From Mycobacterium szulgai (GTDB lineage Bacteria > Actinomycetota > Actinomycetes > Mycobacteriales > Mycobacteriaceae), in assembly GCF_002116635.1 (NCBI RefSeq), contig NZ_LQPW01000019.1, positions 231,677 to 295,676 on the forward strand: a stretch of DNA of 64,000 nucleotides, written 5' to 3'. Each line of letters opens with the position of its first letter. Position 1 is the first letter of the stretch. Below the pieces are notes generated by a model that saw nothing but the letters and a program-made list of their open reading frames with translations, was not told the origin of the DNA and did not search any database. Below are positions 18,317-26,096 of the stretch, piece by piece. The translations under genes and the position numbers were made by a program.

Positions 18317-18342
18317 CCGCCTTCGAGCCTCCGCGCGCATTG

Positions 18343-18356
18343 AGTACACTCTTTAG
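18343..18356 (+). promoter_or_regulatory. AGTACACTCTTTAG element upstream of fadE22
   Basis: The sequence AGTACACTCT followed by TTAG lies 32-45 bp upstream of the fadE22 start. Nearly the same block (AGTACACTCTATTAG) recurs at 20993-21007 between the DUF35 gene and the thiolase-like gene. It may be a shared regulator site or a shared -10 region. Confidence 0.45.
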
Positions 18357-18387
18357 GTAATCAGCAGCGCTGCGAGGAGGGCCCGCA

Positions 18388-20562
18388 TTGGGTATCGCAC
18401 TGACCGACGACCATCGCGAACTCGCCGAGGTGGCCCGCGCGTTTTTGACCGCACAGAAGGCGCGCTGGGCGGCGCGCTCGCTGCTCGACGCGGCGGATGA
18501 GGCCCGTCCGCCCTTCTGGCACGACTTGGTCGAGCTCGGCTGGCTCGGTCTGCACATCGAGGAGGAGCACGGCGGCTCTGGCTACGGGCTGCCCGAACTC
18601 GTGGTGGTCATCGAAGAGCTCGGCCGCGCGGTGGCCCCGGGTCCGTTCGTGCCGACCGTGATCGCCTCGGCGGTGATCGCCAAAGACGGTACGGCCGAAC
18701 AGAAAGCGCGGCTGCTTCCCGGCCTGATCGACGGTACCGTCACCGCCGGTATCGGCCTGGGCGGCGATATCCAGGTGTCCGACGGCCCGAACGGGATCGC
18801 CAACGGCGAGGCCGGGGTCGTGCTCGGTGCCGGTCTGGCCGAGCTGTTGCTGGTAGCCGCCGGCGACGACGTGCTGGTGCTGGAACCCGGCCGCGACGGC
18901 GTATCGGTCGACGTGCCGGACAACTTCGACCCGACCCGGCGTTGCGGACGCGTTCGGCTGCATAACGTGAGCGTGGCCGCCGGCGATGTCCTGCCGGGCG
19001 CCCGCGAGTCGGCGCTGGCCCGCGCGCGCACCCTGCTTGCCGCCGAGGCGGTCGGCGGCGCGGCGGACTGCGTCGATGCGGCCGTCGGCTACGCCAAGGT
19101 GCGTCAGCAATTCGGCCGCACCATCGCCACTTTCCAAGCGGTGAAACATCATTGCGCGAACATGCTGGTGGCCAGCGAGTCGGGGATCGCCGCGGTGTGG
19201 GACGCCGCGCGTGCCGAATCCGAAGACGAAGACCAGTTCCGCCTGATCTCGGCGGTGGCCGCGGCGCTGGCATTGCCCGCCTACGCGCGCAATGCCGAAC
19301 TCAACATTCAGGTGCACGGGGGCATCGGCTTCACCTGGGAGCACGACGCGCATCTGCATCTGCGGCGGGCGCTGGTGATCGCCGGACTGTTCGGTGGCGA
19401 CGCCCCGGCCGGCGACGTCTTCGACCGCACCGCGGCCGGTGCCATCCGGGCCAACAGTCTGGACCTGCCGCCCGAGGCCGAGGAACTGCGTACCCAGATC
19501 CGTGCTGACGCGGCCGAAATCGCCGCCTTGGACAAGGAGTCGCAACTCGACAAGCTGATCGAGACGGGTTACGTCATGCCGCACTGGCCCAAGCCGTGGG
19601 GCCTGGCGGCCGACGCGGTCAAGCAGCTGGTGATCGAGGAAGAATTTCGCGCAGCGGGTATCAAGCGTCCCGATTACTCGATCACCGGATGGGTGATCCT
19701 CACCCTGATCCAGCACGGAACCGATTGGCAGATCGAAAGATTCGTCGAAAAAGCGCTGCGCCAGGACGAGATCTGGTGCCAGCTGTTCTCCGAACCCGAA
19801 GCCGGTTCAGACGCGGCCTCGGTCAAGACGAAAGCCACCCGGGTAGAGGGTGGCTGGAAGATCAACGGGCAGAAGGTGTGGACCAGCGGAGCGCAGTATT
19901 GCGCGCGTGGCCTGGCCACCGTGCGCACCGACCCCGATGCCCCCAAACACGCCGGCATCACCACGGTGATCATCGACATGAAGGCACCCGAGGTCGAGGT
20001 GCGGCCGTTGCGCCAGATCACCGGCGGCTCGGAATTCAACGAGGTGTTCTTCAACGACCTGTTCGTTCCCGACGAGGACGTCGTCGGCGCGCCCAACTCC
20101 GGATGGACGGTGGCGCGCGCAACGCTTGGCAATGAGCGGGTCAGCATCGGGGGCAGTGGGGGATATTACGAAGGGCTGGGCGCCAAATTGGTGAAGGGGG
20201 TGCAACAGCGGCCAGATGGGTTGGCGGGCGGGCGAATCCGGGTGGGATCGTTCCTCGCCGACGACCACGCACTGCGGCTGCTGAACCTGCGCCGCGCCGC
20301 CCGCAGCGTCGAAGGCGCAGGACCGGGCCCGGAAGGCAATGTCACCAAACTTAAGCTCGCCGAGCACATGATCGAGGGCGCGGCGATCTCGGCGGCGCTG
20401 TTGGGCCCCGACATCGCCCTGATGGACGGACCGGGTGCGCTGGCCGGCCGCATGGTGATGGGTGCCCGGGGCATGGCGATCGCCGGCGGCACCTCGGAGG
20501 TGACCCGCAACCAGATCGCCGAGCGGATTCTCGGCATGCCCCGCGACCCACTGATCAACTGA
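18388..20562 (+). CDS. fadE22: Fused acyl-CoA dehydrogenase FadE22
   Basis: 724 residues, twice normal ACAD length. Residues 1 to about 365 form one acyl-CoA dehydrogenase fold ending with IQVHGGIGFTWEHD. Residues about 375-724 form a second, with CQLFSEPEAGSDAAS (FAD/substrate loop) and the C-terminal GGTSEVTRNQIAERILGMPR. Mycobacterial steroid-degrading ACADs are alpha2beta2 heterotetramers whose active site is split between two subunits; this protein appears to be such a pair fused. It oxidises an acyl-CoA to an enoyl-CoA. TTG start 18388 with GAGGAGG upstream. The substrate is not known. Confidence 0.92.
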   Translation: MGIALTDDHRELAEVARAFLTAQKARWAARSLLDAADEARPPFWHDLVELGWLGLHIEEEHGGSGYGLPELVVVIEELGRAVAPGPFVPTVIASAVIAKDGTAEQKARLLPGLIDGTVTAGIGLGGDIQVSDGPNGIANGEAGVVLGAGLAELLLVAAGDDVLVLEPGRDGVSVDVPDNFDPTRRCGRVRLHNVSVAAGDVLPGARESALARARTLLAAEAVGGAADCVDAAVGYAKVRQQFGRTIATFQAVKHHCANMLVASESGIAAVWDAARAESEDEDQFRLISAVAAALALPAYARNAELNIQVHGGIGFTWEHDAHLHLRRALVIAGLFGGDAPAGDVFDRTAAGAIRANSLDLPPEAEELRTQIRADAAEIAALDKESQLDKLIETGYVMPHWPKPWGLAADAVKQLVIEEEFRAAGIKRPDYSITGWVILTLIQHGTDWQIERFVEKALRQDEIWCQLFSEPEAGSDAASVKTKATRVEGGWKINGQKVWTSGAQYCARGLATVRTDPDAPKHAGITTVIIDMKAPEVEVRPLRQITGGSEFNEVFFNDLFVPDEDVVGAPNSGWTVARATLGNERVSIGGSGGYYEGLGAKLVKGVQQRPDGLAGGRIRVGSFLADDHALRLLNLRRAARSVEGAGPGPEGNVTKLKLAEHMIEGAAISAALLGPDIALMDGPGALAGRMVMGARGMAIAGGTSEVTRNQIAERILGMPRDPLIN

Positions 20563-20576
20563 CTCCCGTTGTCCCG

Positions 20577-20634
20577 CGAGCGTGCGTGTCTGCCCAGCGA
20601 CACGCCGCGCGCAGTGGCGTTCTGCGCACGCTCG
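20577..20634 (+). terminator. Compound stem-loop between fadE22 and DUF35 gene
   Basis: Perfect 10-bp outer arms CGAGCGTGCG (20577-20586) and CGCACGCTCG (20625-20634), with a second hairpin nested inside (CGTGTC ... GACACG). The position between two convergent genes suggests a bidirectional terminator. It has no U-tract, as is common in mycobacteria. Confidence 0.6.
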
Positions 20635-20650
20635 TGCAGTGGGACGCCAG

Positions 20651-20983
20651 CTAGGCCGGGGCGAACAACGGAGCGCCGCCGGCACCCTTCTCGGTCCGGA
20701 TAGCGACCGGCATTCCGCAGACCACCGACTCTGGTTCGCAGCCAACGATATTGGCGGCCACCCGCAGCCCGCTCTGCTCGCTGAGCTCGACCAGCGCGAT
20801 GACATATGGCGTGGGCACGTCGGGGTTGTACGGGTGATAGTTGACCGTGTAGGTGAATACCGTGCCATGTCCGGAAACGGGGCGTGCCACCAGCGTCGCC
20901 CCACAATCACGGCATTCGCCGGTAGCGGGATGCACCCACCGCGCGCACGCGGCGCAGTGCTCGATCAGCAGCTCGGCGGACAC
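20651..20983 (-). CDS. DUF35 OB-fold / zinc-ribbon protein
   Basis: 110 residues from GTG 20983; TTG 20989 is also possible. The N-terminal rubredoxin-like zinc ribbon has two cysteine pairs (CAAC and CRDC), followed by an OB-fold (GTVFTYTVNYHPYNPDVPTPYVIALVEL). DUF35 proteins pair with thiolase-like partners (Ltp2-ChsH2 type or archaeal HMG-CoA synthase/thiolase), where they form a channel for the acyl-CoA. The thiolase-like gene is divergent immediately upstream, so this is probably its partner subunit. Confidence 0.85.
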   Translation of the reverse strand: MSAELLIEHCAACARWVHPATGECRDCGATLVARPVSGHGTVFTYTVNYHPYNPDVPTPYVIALVELSEQSGLRVAANIVGCEPESVVCGMPVAIRTEKGAGGAPLFAPA

Positions 20984-20992
20984 CAGCAATAC

Positions 20993-21017
20993 AGTACACT
21001 CTATTAGTTCGGTGTAC
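20993..21017. promoter_or_regulatory. Divergent promoter site with GTACAC/GTGTAC arms
   Basis: Between the DUF35 and thiolase-like starts. AGTACACTCTATTAG repeats the element upstream of fadE22, and here GTACAC (20994-20999) has a matching inverted GTGTAC at 21012-21017. It may bind the GntR regulator encoded downstream; this is inference. Confidence 0.45.
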
Positions 21018-21034
21018 GCCTATGGACGGTGCAG

Positions 21035-22228
21035 ATGAGCTACTTCGAGAAAAACGCGATCGTGTCCGGCATCGGTATTTCACGAATCGGCCGTCGCACC
21101 GGCATCGCGGGGCTGGAGCTGACCATGCAGGCGGTGCGGGCCGCGATCATCGACGCCGGCCTGCGGCCTGCTGACATCGACGGCATAGCGACCCTGGGTG
21201 ACACCCCGCCCGCCGAGGTAACCGCAGTACTACAGATCGACGCCGCCGATTGCGGATCCGGATTCGGCACCGGTGGCCTGCTGAGCCCGGTGATGTCGGC
21301 GTGCCGTGCCGTGGCCGAACGGCGCGCCCGGCACGTGGTGGTCTACCGGACCATACAGATGCTTGGTGGCACGGTGCCGGTCAAACAGGACGAGAACGCG
21401 CCGGCCTCGTCGCTTGCGCGCATGTTCGAAACGCCGGAGGGTGAACCGCGTCCCGCTGTCGGGGCAATGGATGACATCACCGACCTTGTTGCCGCACAGG
21501 CCTATTCCGCCGCTAATTGGCTGGCGCTGAACTGCCGTCGGCACATGGAGCTGTACGGCACCACTAAGGAGCAGCTGGGCTGGATCGCTCTGAACGGACG
21601 GCGTAACGCGGCGCTGAATCCCCTTGCGGTGTACCGCGACCCGATGACGATGGCCGACTATCTGGGTGCCCGTCCGGTGTCGACGCCGTTCGGATTGCTG
21701 GATTGCGATGTGCCCATTGACGGTTCCGTCGCGGTGGTGGTGTCGCACGCGCAGTACGCGACCGACTGCCCACACCGCGCGGTACGAGTCGAAGCGATCG
21801 GCGGGTCCGACGGTGCCGGCGGCTGGTTCCACCGCAAGGACTATCCCAAGATGGCGATGTCGGATGCCGCGGCGCAGATGTGGTCGCGCACCGAATACAC
21901 CCCCGCCGACCTCGACATCGCGCAGTTGTACGACGGCTTCACATTTCTCACCATCGCCTGGCTGGAAGCCCTCGGCATATGTGGCGATGGCGGGGCCGGC
22001 CCCTTCGTCGAGGGCGGTGCGCGAATAGCCCGCGACGGTGAGCTACCCCTGAACACCTATGGCGGCCAGCTCTCGGCCGGGCGGATGCACGGGTATTGGG
22101 CGTTGCACGAAGGCTGCCTGCAGTTGCGCGGCGAGGCGGGGGAGCGGCAGGTGATCCAGCGTCCGGAGGTCGGTGTGGTGTCCGTCGGCGGTGGCCCGGT
22201 CGCAGGCTGCCTGCTGCTCACGTGCTGA
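21035..22228 (+). CDS. Thiolase-like lipid-transfer/aldolase-type protein
   Basis: 397 residues from ATG 21035; GTG 21029 is in frame too. Thiolase superfamily: N-terminal IVSGIGISRIGRRTG and ELTMQAVRAAIIDAGL, then DCDVPIDGSVAVVV, LDIAQLYDGFTFLTI and C-terminal NTYGGQLSAGRMHGYWALHEG. The usual N-terminal reactive Cys of degradative thiolases is not obvious, and the protein belongs to the SCPx/Ltp-like group, some of which act as retro-aldolases in steroid side-chain breakdown. Adjacent DUF35, fadE22 and an SDR support a CoA-thioester degradation pathway. Substrate unknown. Confidence 0.85.
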   Translation: MSYFEKNAIVSGIGISRIGRRTGIAGLELTMQAVRAAIIDAGLRPADIDGIATLGDTPPAEVTAVLQIDAADCGSGFGTGGLLSPVMSACRAVAERRARHVVVYRTIQMLGGTVPVKQDENAPASSLARMFETPEGEPRPAVGAMDDITDLVAAQAYSAANWLALNCRRHMELYGTTKEQLGWIALNGRRNAALNPLAVYRDPMTMADYLGARPVSTPFGLLDCDVPIDGSVAVVVSHAQYATDCPHRAVRVEAIGGSDGAGGWFHRKDYPKMAMSDAAAQMWSRTEYTPADLDIAQLYDGFTFLTIAWLEALGICGDGGAGPFVEGGARIARDGELPLNTYGGQLSAGRMHGYWALHEGCLQLRGEAGERQVIQRPEVGVVSVGGGPVAGCLLLTC

Positions 22229-22235
22229 CACGTCG

Positions 22236-23663
22236 ATGAGCACCGACAAACGCGCGGCAACAATCGCCCGCCTCATCGAGGCGGACATCGTGCGCCGCGG
22301 CTGGCCTATCGGAACCTCGTTGGGCTCTGAATCCGCTCTGCAACAACGCTATTCGGTCAGCCGATCGGTGCTGCGCGAGGCCATTCGTCTCGTCGAGCAC
22401 CATCAGGTCGCGCGGATGCGCCGGGGACCCAACGGCGGATTGTTCGTCTGCGAGCCCGATGCCGGTCCGGCGACCCGCGCGGTCGTCATCTATCTGGAAT
22501 ACCTGGGCACCTCCCTCGACGACCTGCTCAACGCGCGCTTGGTGCTCGAGCCGTTGGCGGCTTCGCTTGCCGCAGAACACATCGACGAATCCGGCATCGA
22601 CCGGCTGCGCGCGGTGTTGCACGCCGAACGGCAGTGGAAACCGGGTCTACCGGCCCTGCGCGACGAGTTTCACCTCACGCTCGCCGAGCAATCAAATAAC
22701 CCGGTGCTGGCGCTGTTCATCGAAGTCTTGATGAGGCTCACCAGGCGATACGTCCGCAAGTCGCGAACCGCCTCGGCAGACGAGGCCATCGAGGCCGTCG
22801 ACCATATGCGCGACGACCACGCCGAGATCGTCGCCGCCGTCACCGCCGGCGACATGGCGCGCGCCAAGACCCTCACCGAGCGACATGTGGAAGCAGTTAC
22901 CGTGTGGCTGCAGCGCCACCAGCACGGCAACCAAGCGGGGCGGGCACCGCGCTGGATGCGGCGGCCCGACGTCGAGGCCCCGCGCGGCAAACTCGCCGAG
23001 GCGCTGGCGGCCACCATCGGCGACGATATCGCCGCCGACGGCTGGCAGGTGGGCTCGGTCTTCGGAACTGAAACCGCACTGCTGCAGCGCTATGGTGTGA
23101 GCCGCTCGGTGCTGCGGGAAGCGGTGCGGCTACTCGAATATCACGCGGTGGCCGATATGCGTCGAGGGCCCGGCGGGGGGTTGATCGTCGCGACGCCGAA
23201 GGCTCAGGCCAGCATCGACACCATTGCCCTGTATCTGCAGTACCGCAAGCCGAGCCGAGAAGACCTGCGTTGTGTCCGCGATGCCATCGAGATCGACAAC
23301 GTCGCGAAAGTCGTCAAACGCCGCACCGCCCCTGAGGTCACGGCCTTTCTGCATTCCAAGGGGCCCGCATTCGACACCGCTACAGACGACGTCCGCACCG
23401 CCGCGGCCGAGGAATTTCGCTTTCATGTCGGGCTGGCGGAATTGGCCGGCAATGCACTGCTCGACCTTTTCTTGCGGATAATTGTCGAGCTGTTTCGGCG
23501 GCACTGGTCCAGTACCGGGCAAGCATTGCCGGCCTGGTCGGACGTCGTCGCCGTGGAGCACGCTCACCTGCGGATTCTCGAGGCGATCGGCCGCGGCGAC
23601 GACAGCTTGGCCCGCTACCGCATCCGCCGTCATCTTGACGCCGCCGCATCCTGGTGGTTGTGA
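22236..23663 (+). CDS. Tandem GntR/FadR-type regulator (Rv3060c-like)
   Basis: 475 residues containing two complete GntR-FCD units. Unit 1 (about 1-235): winged helix with SALQQRYSVSRSVLREAIRLVEHHQVARMRRGPNGG, then a helical FCD domain. Unit 2 (about 245-475): ETALLQRYGVSRSVLREAVRLLEYHAVADMRRGPGGG and a second FCD domain. The duplication gives a pseudo-dimer in one chain. It begins 7 bp after the thiolase-like gene and is surely cotranscribed. It probably senses an acyl-CoA or fatty acid and controls fadE22 and its neighbours; that target set is inferred from position. Confidence 0.9.
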   Translation: MSTDKRAATIARLIEADIVRRGWPIGTSLGSESALQQRYSVSRSVLREAIRLVEHHQVARMRRGPNGGLFVCEPDAGPATRAVVIYLEYLGTSLDDLLNARLVLEPLAASLAAEHIDESGIDRLRAVLHAERQWKPGLPALRDEFHLTLAEQSNNPVLALFIEVLMRLTRRYVRKSRTASADEAIEAVDHMRDDHAEIVAAVTAGDMARAKTLTERHVEAVTVWLQRHQHGNQAGRAPRWMRRPDVEAPRGKLAEALAATIGDDIAADGWQVGSVFGTETALLQRYGVSRSVLREAVRLLEYHAVADMRRGPGGGLIVATPKAQASIDTIALYLQYRKPSREDLRCVRDAIEIDNVAKVVKRRTAPEVTAFLHSKGPAFDTATDDVRTAAAEEFRFHVGLAELAGNALLDLFLRIIVELFRRHWSSTGQALPAWSDVVAVEHAHLRILEAIGRGDDSLARYRIRRHLDAAASWWL

Positions 23664-23784
23664 AATTGTGATCCGCCCGAATTGCGCCGGCGCGCATAGC
23701 TAACGCGCGTCCGGGGTATGTAGAAGCACAAGTGCTTGGTCGATCCAGCAGAGGGTCGCCACATTGACGTAGCGGGGGCGTTGG

Positions 23785-24744
23785 ATGACCACGATCACCG
23801 AGACGAAGCAACGGAGCTTCGTCCACTCGGCGCTGTTCTATCACTCCCAACGGGAGTATCTGGATTTCGTCGTGCGGTTCGTTGCCGACGGCTTTGCCGT
23901 GGACGAGCCGGTCCTGGTTGCCGTGCCCGGCGAGCGGCTGGCGCTGCTTCGTCCGGAGCTGAACGCCGCGCGCGCCGGATCCACGGCCGAGCTGCGGGTT
24001 GTCGACATCTGCGAAGCAGCCCGCAATCCGAGCCGGTTTTTGGCAATGGAGAGCGCTTTTGCCACCGAATACGGTGAACAGCGAGTACGGATCGTCAGCC
24101 AGCTGGTCTGGCCCGGGCGTAACGCCGACGAGTGCCTGGCCTGCGCGCAGCACGAGGCGTTGATCAACGGAGCGTTCGAAAATCAGAACGTGATGGGTTT
24201 GTGCCTCTATGACGCCGAGCGGTTAGAGGAAGAGGTACTGGCCGAGGCTCGCAGGACACACCCTTTGCTGTGGAAGTGCGGGGCGGCGTATCACAGCGCC
24301 GAGTACGCGCCGCAGGATGCGCTGGCGCGCTGCAACCAGCCGCTGCCACCGAATCCGGGAGCCGTCACATACACCGTGCGCACGAGCACAGACCTGCGGC
24401 CCGCCCGCTCCTTCGCCGTCGACTACGCCGGCTGGGTCGGGCTGTCCCCGGACGGCATCGACGATTTACAGATGATTGCCACCGAGTTGGCCACCAACAG
24501 CCTGCAGTACACCGGCGGGGCGTGCCAATTGGCCTTTTGGCGGCACGACGATCACCTGGTCTGCGAGGCCCGCGACCAGGGACGGCTCGACAACCTACTG
24601 GTGGGACGGCAAGACCCGGGCCCCGGTGGCTCTGCCAGTCGCGGCCTGTTCCTGGTCAACGCCATGGCCGACCTGGTGCGCACCCACACCACGACAAACG
24701 GCACGACGATCCAGGCCTACCTTCGGCTTAGCCCGTCGCGCTAG
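23785..24744 (+). CDS. MEDS-domain anti-sigma/HATPase regulatory protein
   Basis: 319 residues. The N-terminal half (about 10-175, from FVHSALFYHSQREYLDFVVRFV through YDAERL) is a MEDS (methanogen/methylotroph DcmR sensory) domain. The C-terminal half (about 200-315) is an RsbW-like HATPase with the N-box IATELATNSLQYTGG, and SRGLFLVNAMADLVR in place of the G2 box. Such proteins act as serine kinases/anti-sigma factors in partner-switching of alternative sigma factors such as SigF. No sigma factor or anti-anti-sigma gene is adjacent, so its partner must be elsewhere. It stands alone on its transcript. Confidence 0.85.
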   Translation: MTTITETKQRSFVHSALFYHSQREYLDFVVRFVADGFAVDEPVLVAVPGERLALLRPELNAARAGSTAELRVVDICEAARNPSRFLAMESAFATEYGEQRVRIVSQLVWPGRNADECLACAQHEALINGAFENQNVMGLCLYDAERLEEEVLAEARRTHPLLWKCGAAYHSAEYAPQDALARCNQPLPPNPGAVTYTVRTSTDLRPARSFAVDYAGWVGLSPDGIDDLQMIATELATNSLQYTGGACQLAFWRHDDHLVCEARDQGRLDNLLVGRQDPGPGGSASRGLFLVNAMADLVRTHTTTNGTTIQAYLRLSPSR

Positions 24745-24772
24745 GCGCGGTAGGAGCCGCGTCGGTTGGTGG

Positions 24773-24925
24773 TTAGCTCGGCACTTCCGGTTGTGCCGGG
24801 ACGGCTGGCACCCGTTCGTTCACAGGTGGGGAGTCGAGTGTGCCCTTGCAGCCGGCGGCCGCCAGCCCGTACACGGCGAACAGCAAAGCCGCGATCAGAG
24901 TGAAGAACTTGCTCCTCGCCCTCAT
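24773..24925 (-). CDS. 50-residue small lipoprotein (copy 1)
   Basis: A short frame of 50 codons with ATG 24925 and TAA at 24773-24775. The protein has a basic N-terminus (MRARSKFF), a hydrophobic core (LIAALLFAVYG) and a lipobox LAAAGC with Cys26, leaving a 25-residue mature tail rich in Pro, Val and Glu. AGAAAGG lies about 9 bp before the ATG. A second gene with the same length, the same lipobox position range and the same upstream AGAAAGGC follows 140 bp away, so the pair are probably paralogues. Function unknown; entericidin-like roles are only a size analogy. Confidence 0.75.
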   Translation of the reverse strand: MRARSKFFTLIAALLFAVYGLAAAGCKGTLDSPPVNERVPAVPAQPEVPS

Positions 24926-24974
24926 ATTTGGTGCCTTTCTCGCGTTGCCGAACTTTATCGAGCCGCCGGGGACC

Positions 24975-24990
24975 GGCCGAAAATTCGGCC
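24975..24990. promoter_or_regulatory. 16-bp palindrome upstream of lipoprotein copy 1
   Basis: GGCCGAA-AA-TTCGGCC, perfect 7-bp arms, located 50 bp upstream of the first lipoprotein start and 76 bp downstream of the second lipoprotein stop. It may be an operator for copy 1 or a short terminator for copy 2. Confidence 0.5.
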
Positions 24991-25065
24991 ACCCGATGCG
25001 CTTGGCGCGCAGTGGTCCCCGGCGGACTCACCCCCGACATTTGTGGGCTGAGCGCCGGCGTGCGC

Positions 25066-25218
25066 TCAACTGCTGCTGGTACCGACCCCGCCGTTGACGG
25101 TGGACGACGCGCCGCCCTCGGCCGCGCAGCCTGCCGAGAGCAATGCGAAGGCCGCAGCCAGCACCGCTACGACCGTCCGAAGCACCTGCATTTTTTTGCT
25201 GGTTTTCCTCGCCCCCAT
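25066..25218 (-). CDS. 50-residue small lipoprotein (copy 2)
   Basis: 50 codons, ATG 25218 to TGA at 25066-25068. N-terminus MGARKTSKKMQV, hydrophobic core VVAVLAAAFALL, lipobox LSAGC with Cys31, and a 20-residue Gly/Ser/Thr-rich tail. GAGAAAGG lies upstream of the start as in copy 1, and the first codons share the GCGAGGA string, pointing to a common origin with divergent mature tails. The protein is predicted to be lipid-anchored on the outer face of the membrane. Function unknown. Confidence 0.75.
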   Translation of the reverse strand: MGARKTSKKMQVLRTVVAVLAAAFALLSAGCAAEGGASSTVNGGVGTSSS

Positions 25219-25409
25219 TGATCGCGCCTTTCTCGCTTGACCACACCAATAACCGGCGATTACCGCCGTCTTCGGATGTTATCGCCGTCACACCTTGCGG
25301 CGAGCCGTTTTCGCACGAAAAGGGCACTTCATCAGCCATCGCAGTGGCGAGCGCGGTCCCGCCGGCGAAATGCCGAAAAGGCACTTGCGTGACAGAAGCG
25401 GGGGGTCTA

Positions 25410-25472
25410 GTGTCACCGCTCGTGCGTCTTGTCAAGCGTGCCGTAGTAGCCAGCACCCGCAGCGGGGTCTGA
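25410..25472 (+). CDS. Putative branched-chain-rich leader peptide
   Basis: A 20-codon frame starting at GTG 25410: after VSP come LVRLVKRAVVASTRSGV and a TGA. Two Leu and six Val codons (counting the GTG start) make up eight of 20 residues. The stop codon lies inside the left arm of a long hairpin (25443-25510), the geometry of ribosome-mediated attenuation. The next gene encodes a LeuA regulatory domain. Start and translation are unproven. Confidence 0.4.
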   Translation: MSPLVRLVKRAVVASTRSGV

Positions 25473-25510
25473 TCCAGACCGACCCCCCGCTGTGGGTCGG
25501 AAGCTACTAC
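25443..25510 (+). promoter_or_regulatory. Long hairpin upstream of LeuA-like gene (attenuator candidate)
   Basis: A 68-nt imperfect stem-loop: GTAGTAGC pairs with GCTACTAC at the base, ACCCGCAGCGGGG with CCCCGCTGTGGGT in the middle, and GGTCTG with CAGACC at the top. It ends 37 bp before the start of the LeuA-like gene. Translation of the leader frame would open it from the left. It could instead be a palindromic DNA element. Confidence 0.55.
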
Positions 25511-25547
25511 CGTCGGTCGCCCTGCTGACCAGAGAAGACCGACGCAA

Positions 25548-26081
25548 ATGACATCTCCATTTCAGGGTCCATTTCGGGGCCCGTTTCAGACTCCGTCTGA
25601 AGATCCCTGCCCGACTGGAGTCGCCGCCGCGTGGTTCGGCGGCCACTTCGGCTGCCCCCTGCCGCGTGGGCTACGCGAACAAGCCGGCGGGATGTCGTGG
25701 GAGAACTTCGCCGCGACCTATGCCCCAAACAGCGGTCCGCTTCGGCTGGGGCACTGGGCCTGCACCGATACCGCGCGGCCAGCCGGGCGGCTGGGCCCGC
25801 AGCTTCGCAACTTCCGGGCGATGATCGCCGACGGCGATCGGATCAGCACCTCGACCGCCGCCGCCAGCGGACCGGTCGCAGCGCTCACCGCGATGCTGCA
25901 TGAGCGCGGGATCGCGGTGGAAACACTGCGGTTTCACCAGATGCGATCGGCCGAATACACCGCCACCTTCGTCTGCGGCACCAACGGCGTCCGCTCGGAA
26001 TGGGCAATGGGCTGGGCCGATGACCCTACTCAATCCGCCCTGCGTGCGGTGATCACGTGCGCCAACCGGCTGATCGCTTGA
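25548..26081 (+). CDS. Stand-alone LeuA C-terminal (regulatory) domain protein
   Basis: 177 residues. Residues from about 47 resemble the end of 2-isopropylmalate synthase: MSWENFAATYAP corresponds to the MWDAFAEEYLAP stretch of M. tuberculosis LeuA, then an ST-rich strand, SGPVAALTAMLHERGIAVETLRFHQ, and a final WAMGWADDPTQSALRAVITCANRL. This is the allosteric dimer domain that binds leucine in full-length LeuA. The catalytic TIM barrel is absent. It may bind leucine or hetero-associate with LeuA; neither is shown. Upstream is an attenuator-like leader. Confidence 0.75.
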   Translation: MTSPFQGPFRGPFQTPSEDPCPTGVAAAWFGGHFGCPLPRGLREQAGGMSWENFAATYAPNSGPLRLGHWACTDTARPAGRLGPQLRNFRAMIADGDRISTSTAAASGPVAALTAMLHERGIAVETLRFHQMRSAEYTATFVCGTNGVRSEWAMGWADDPTQSALRAVITCANRLIA

Positions 26082-26096
26082 GTTCTCGCGACGAAA

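Noticed and set aside
24741..25040. 99-codon minus-strand frame over lipoprotein copy 1
   Set aside because: The overlapping 50-codon frame has a lipobox, a good Shine-Dalgarno and a paralogue; the longer frame has no features.
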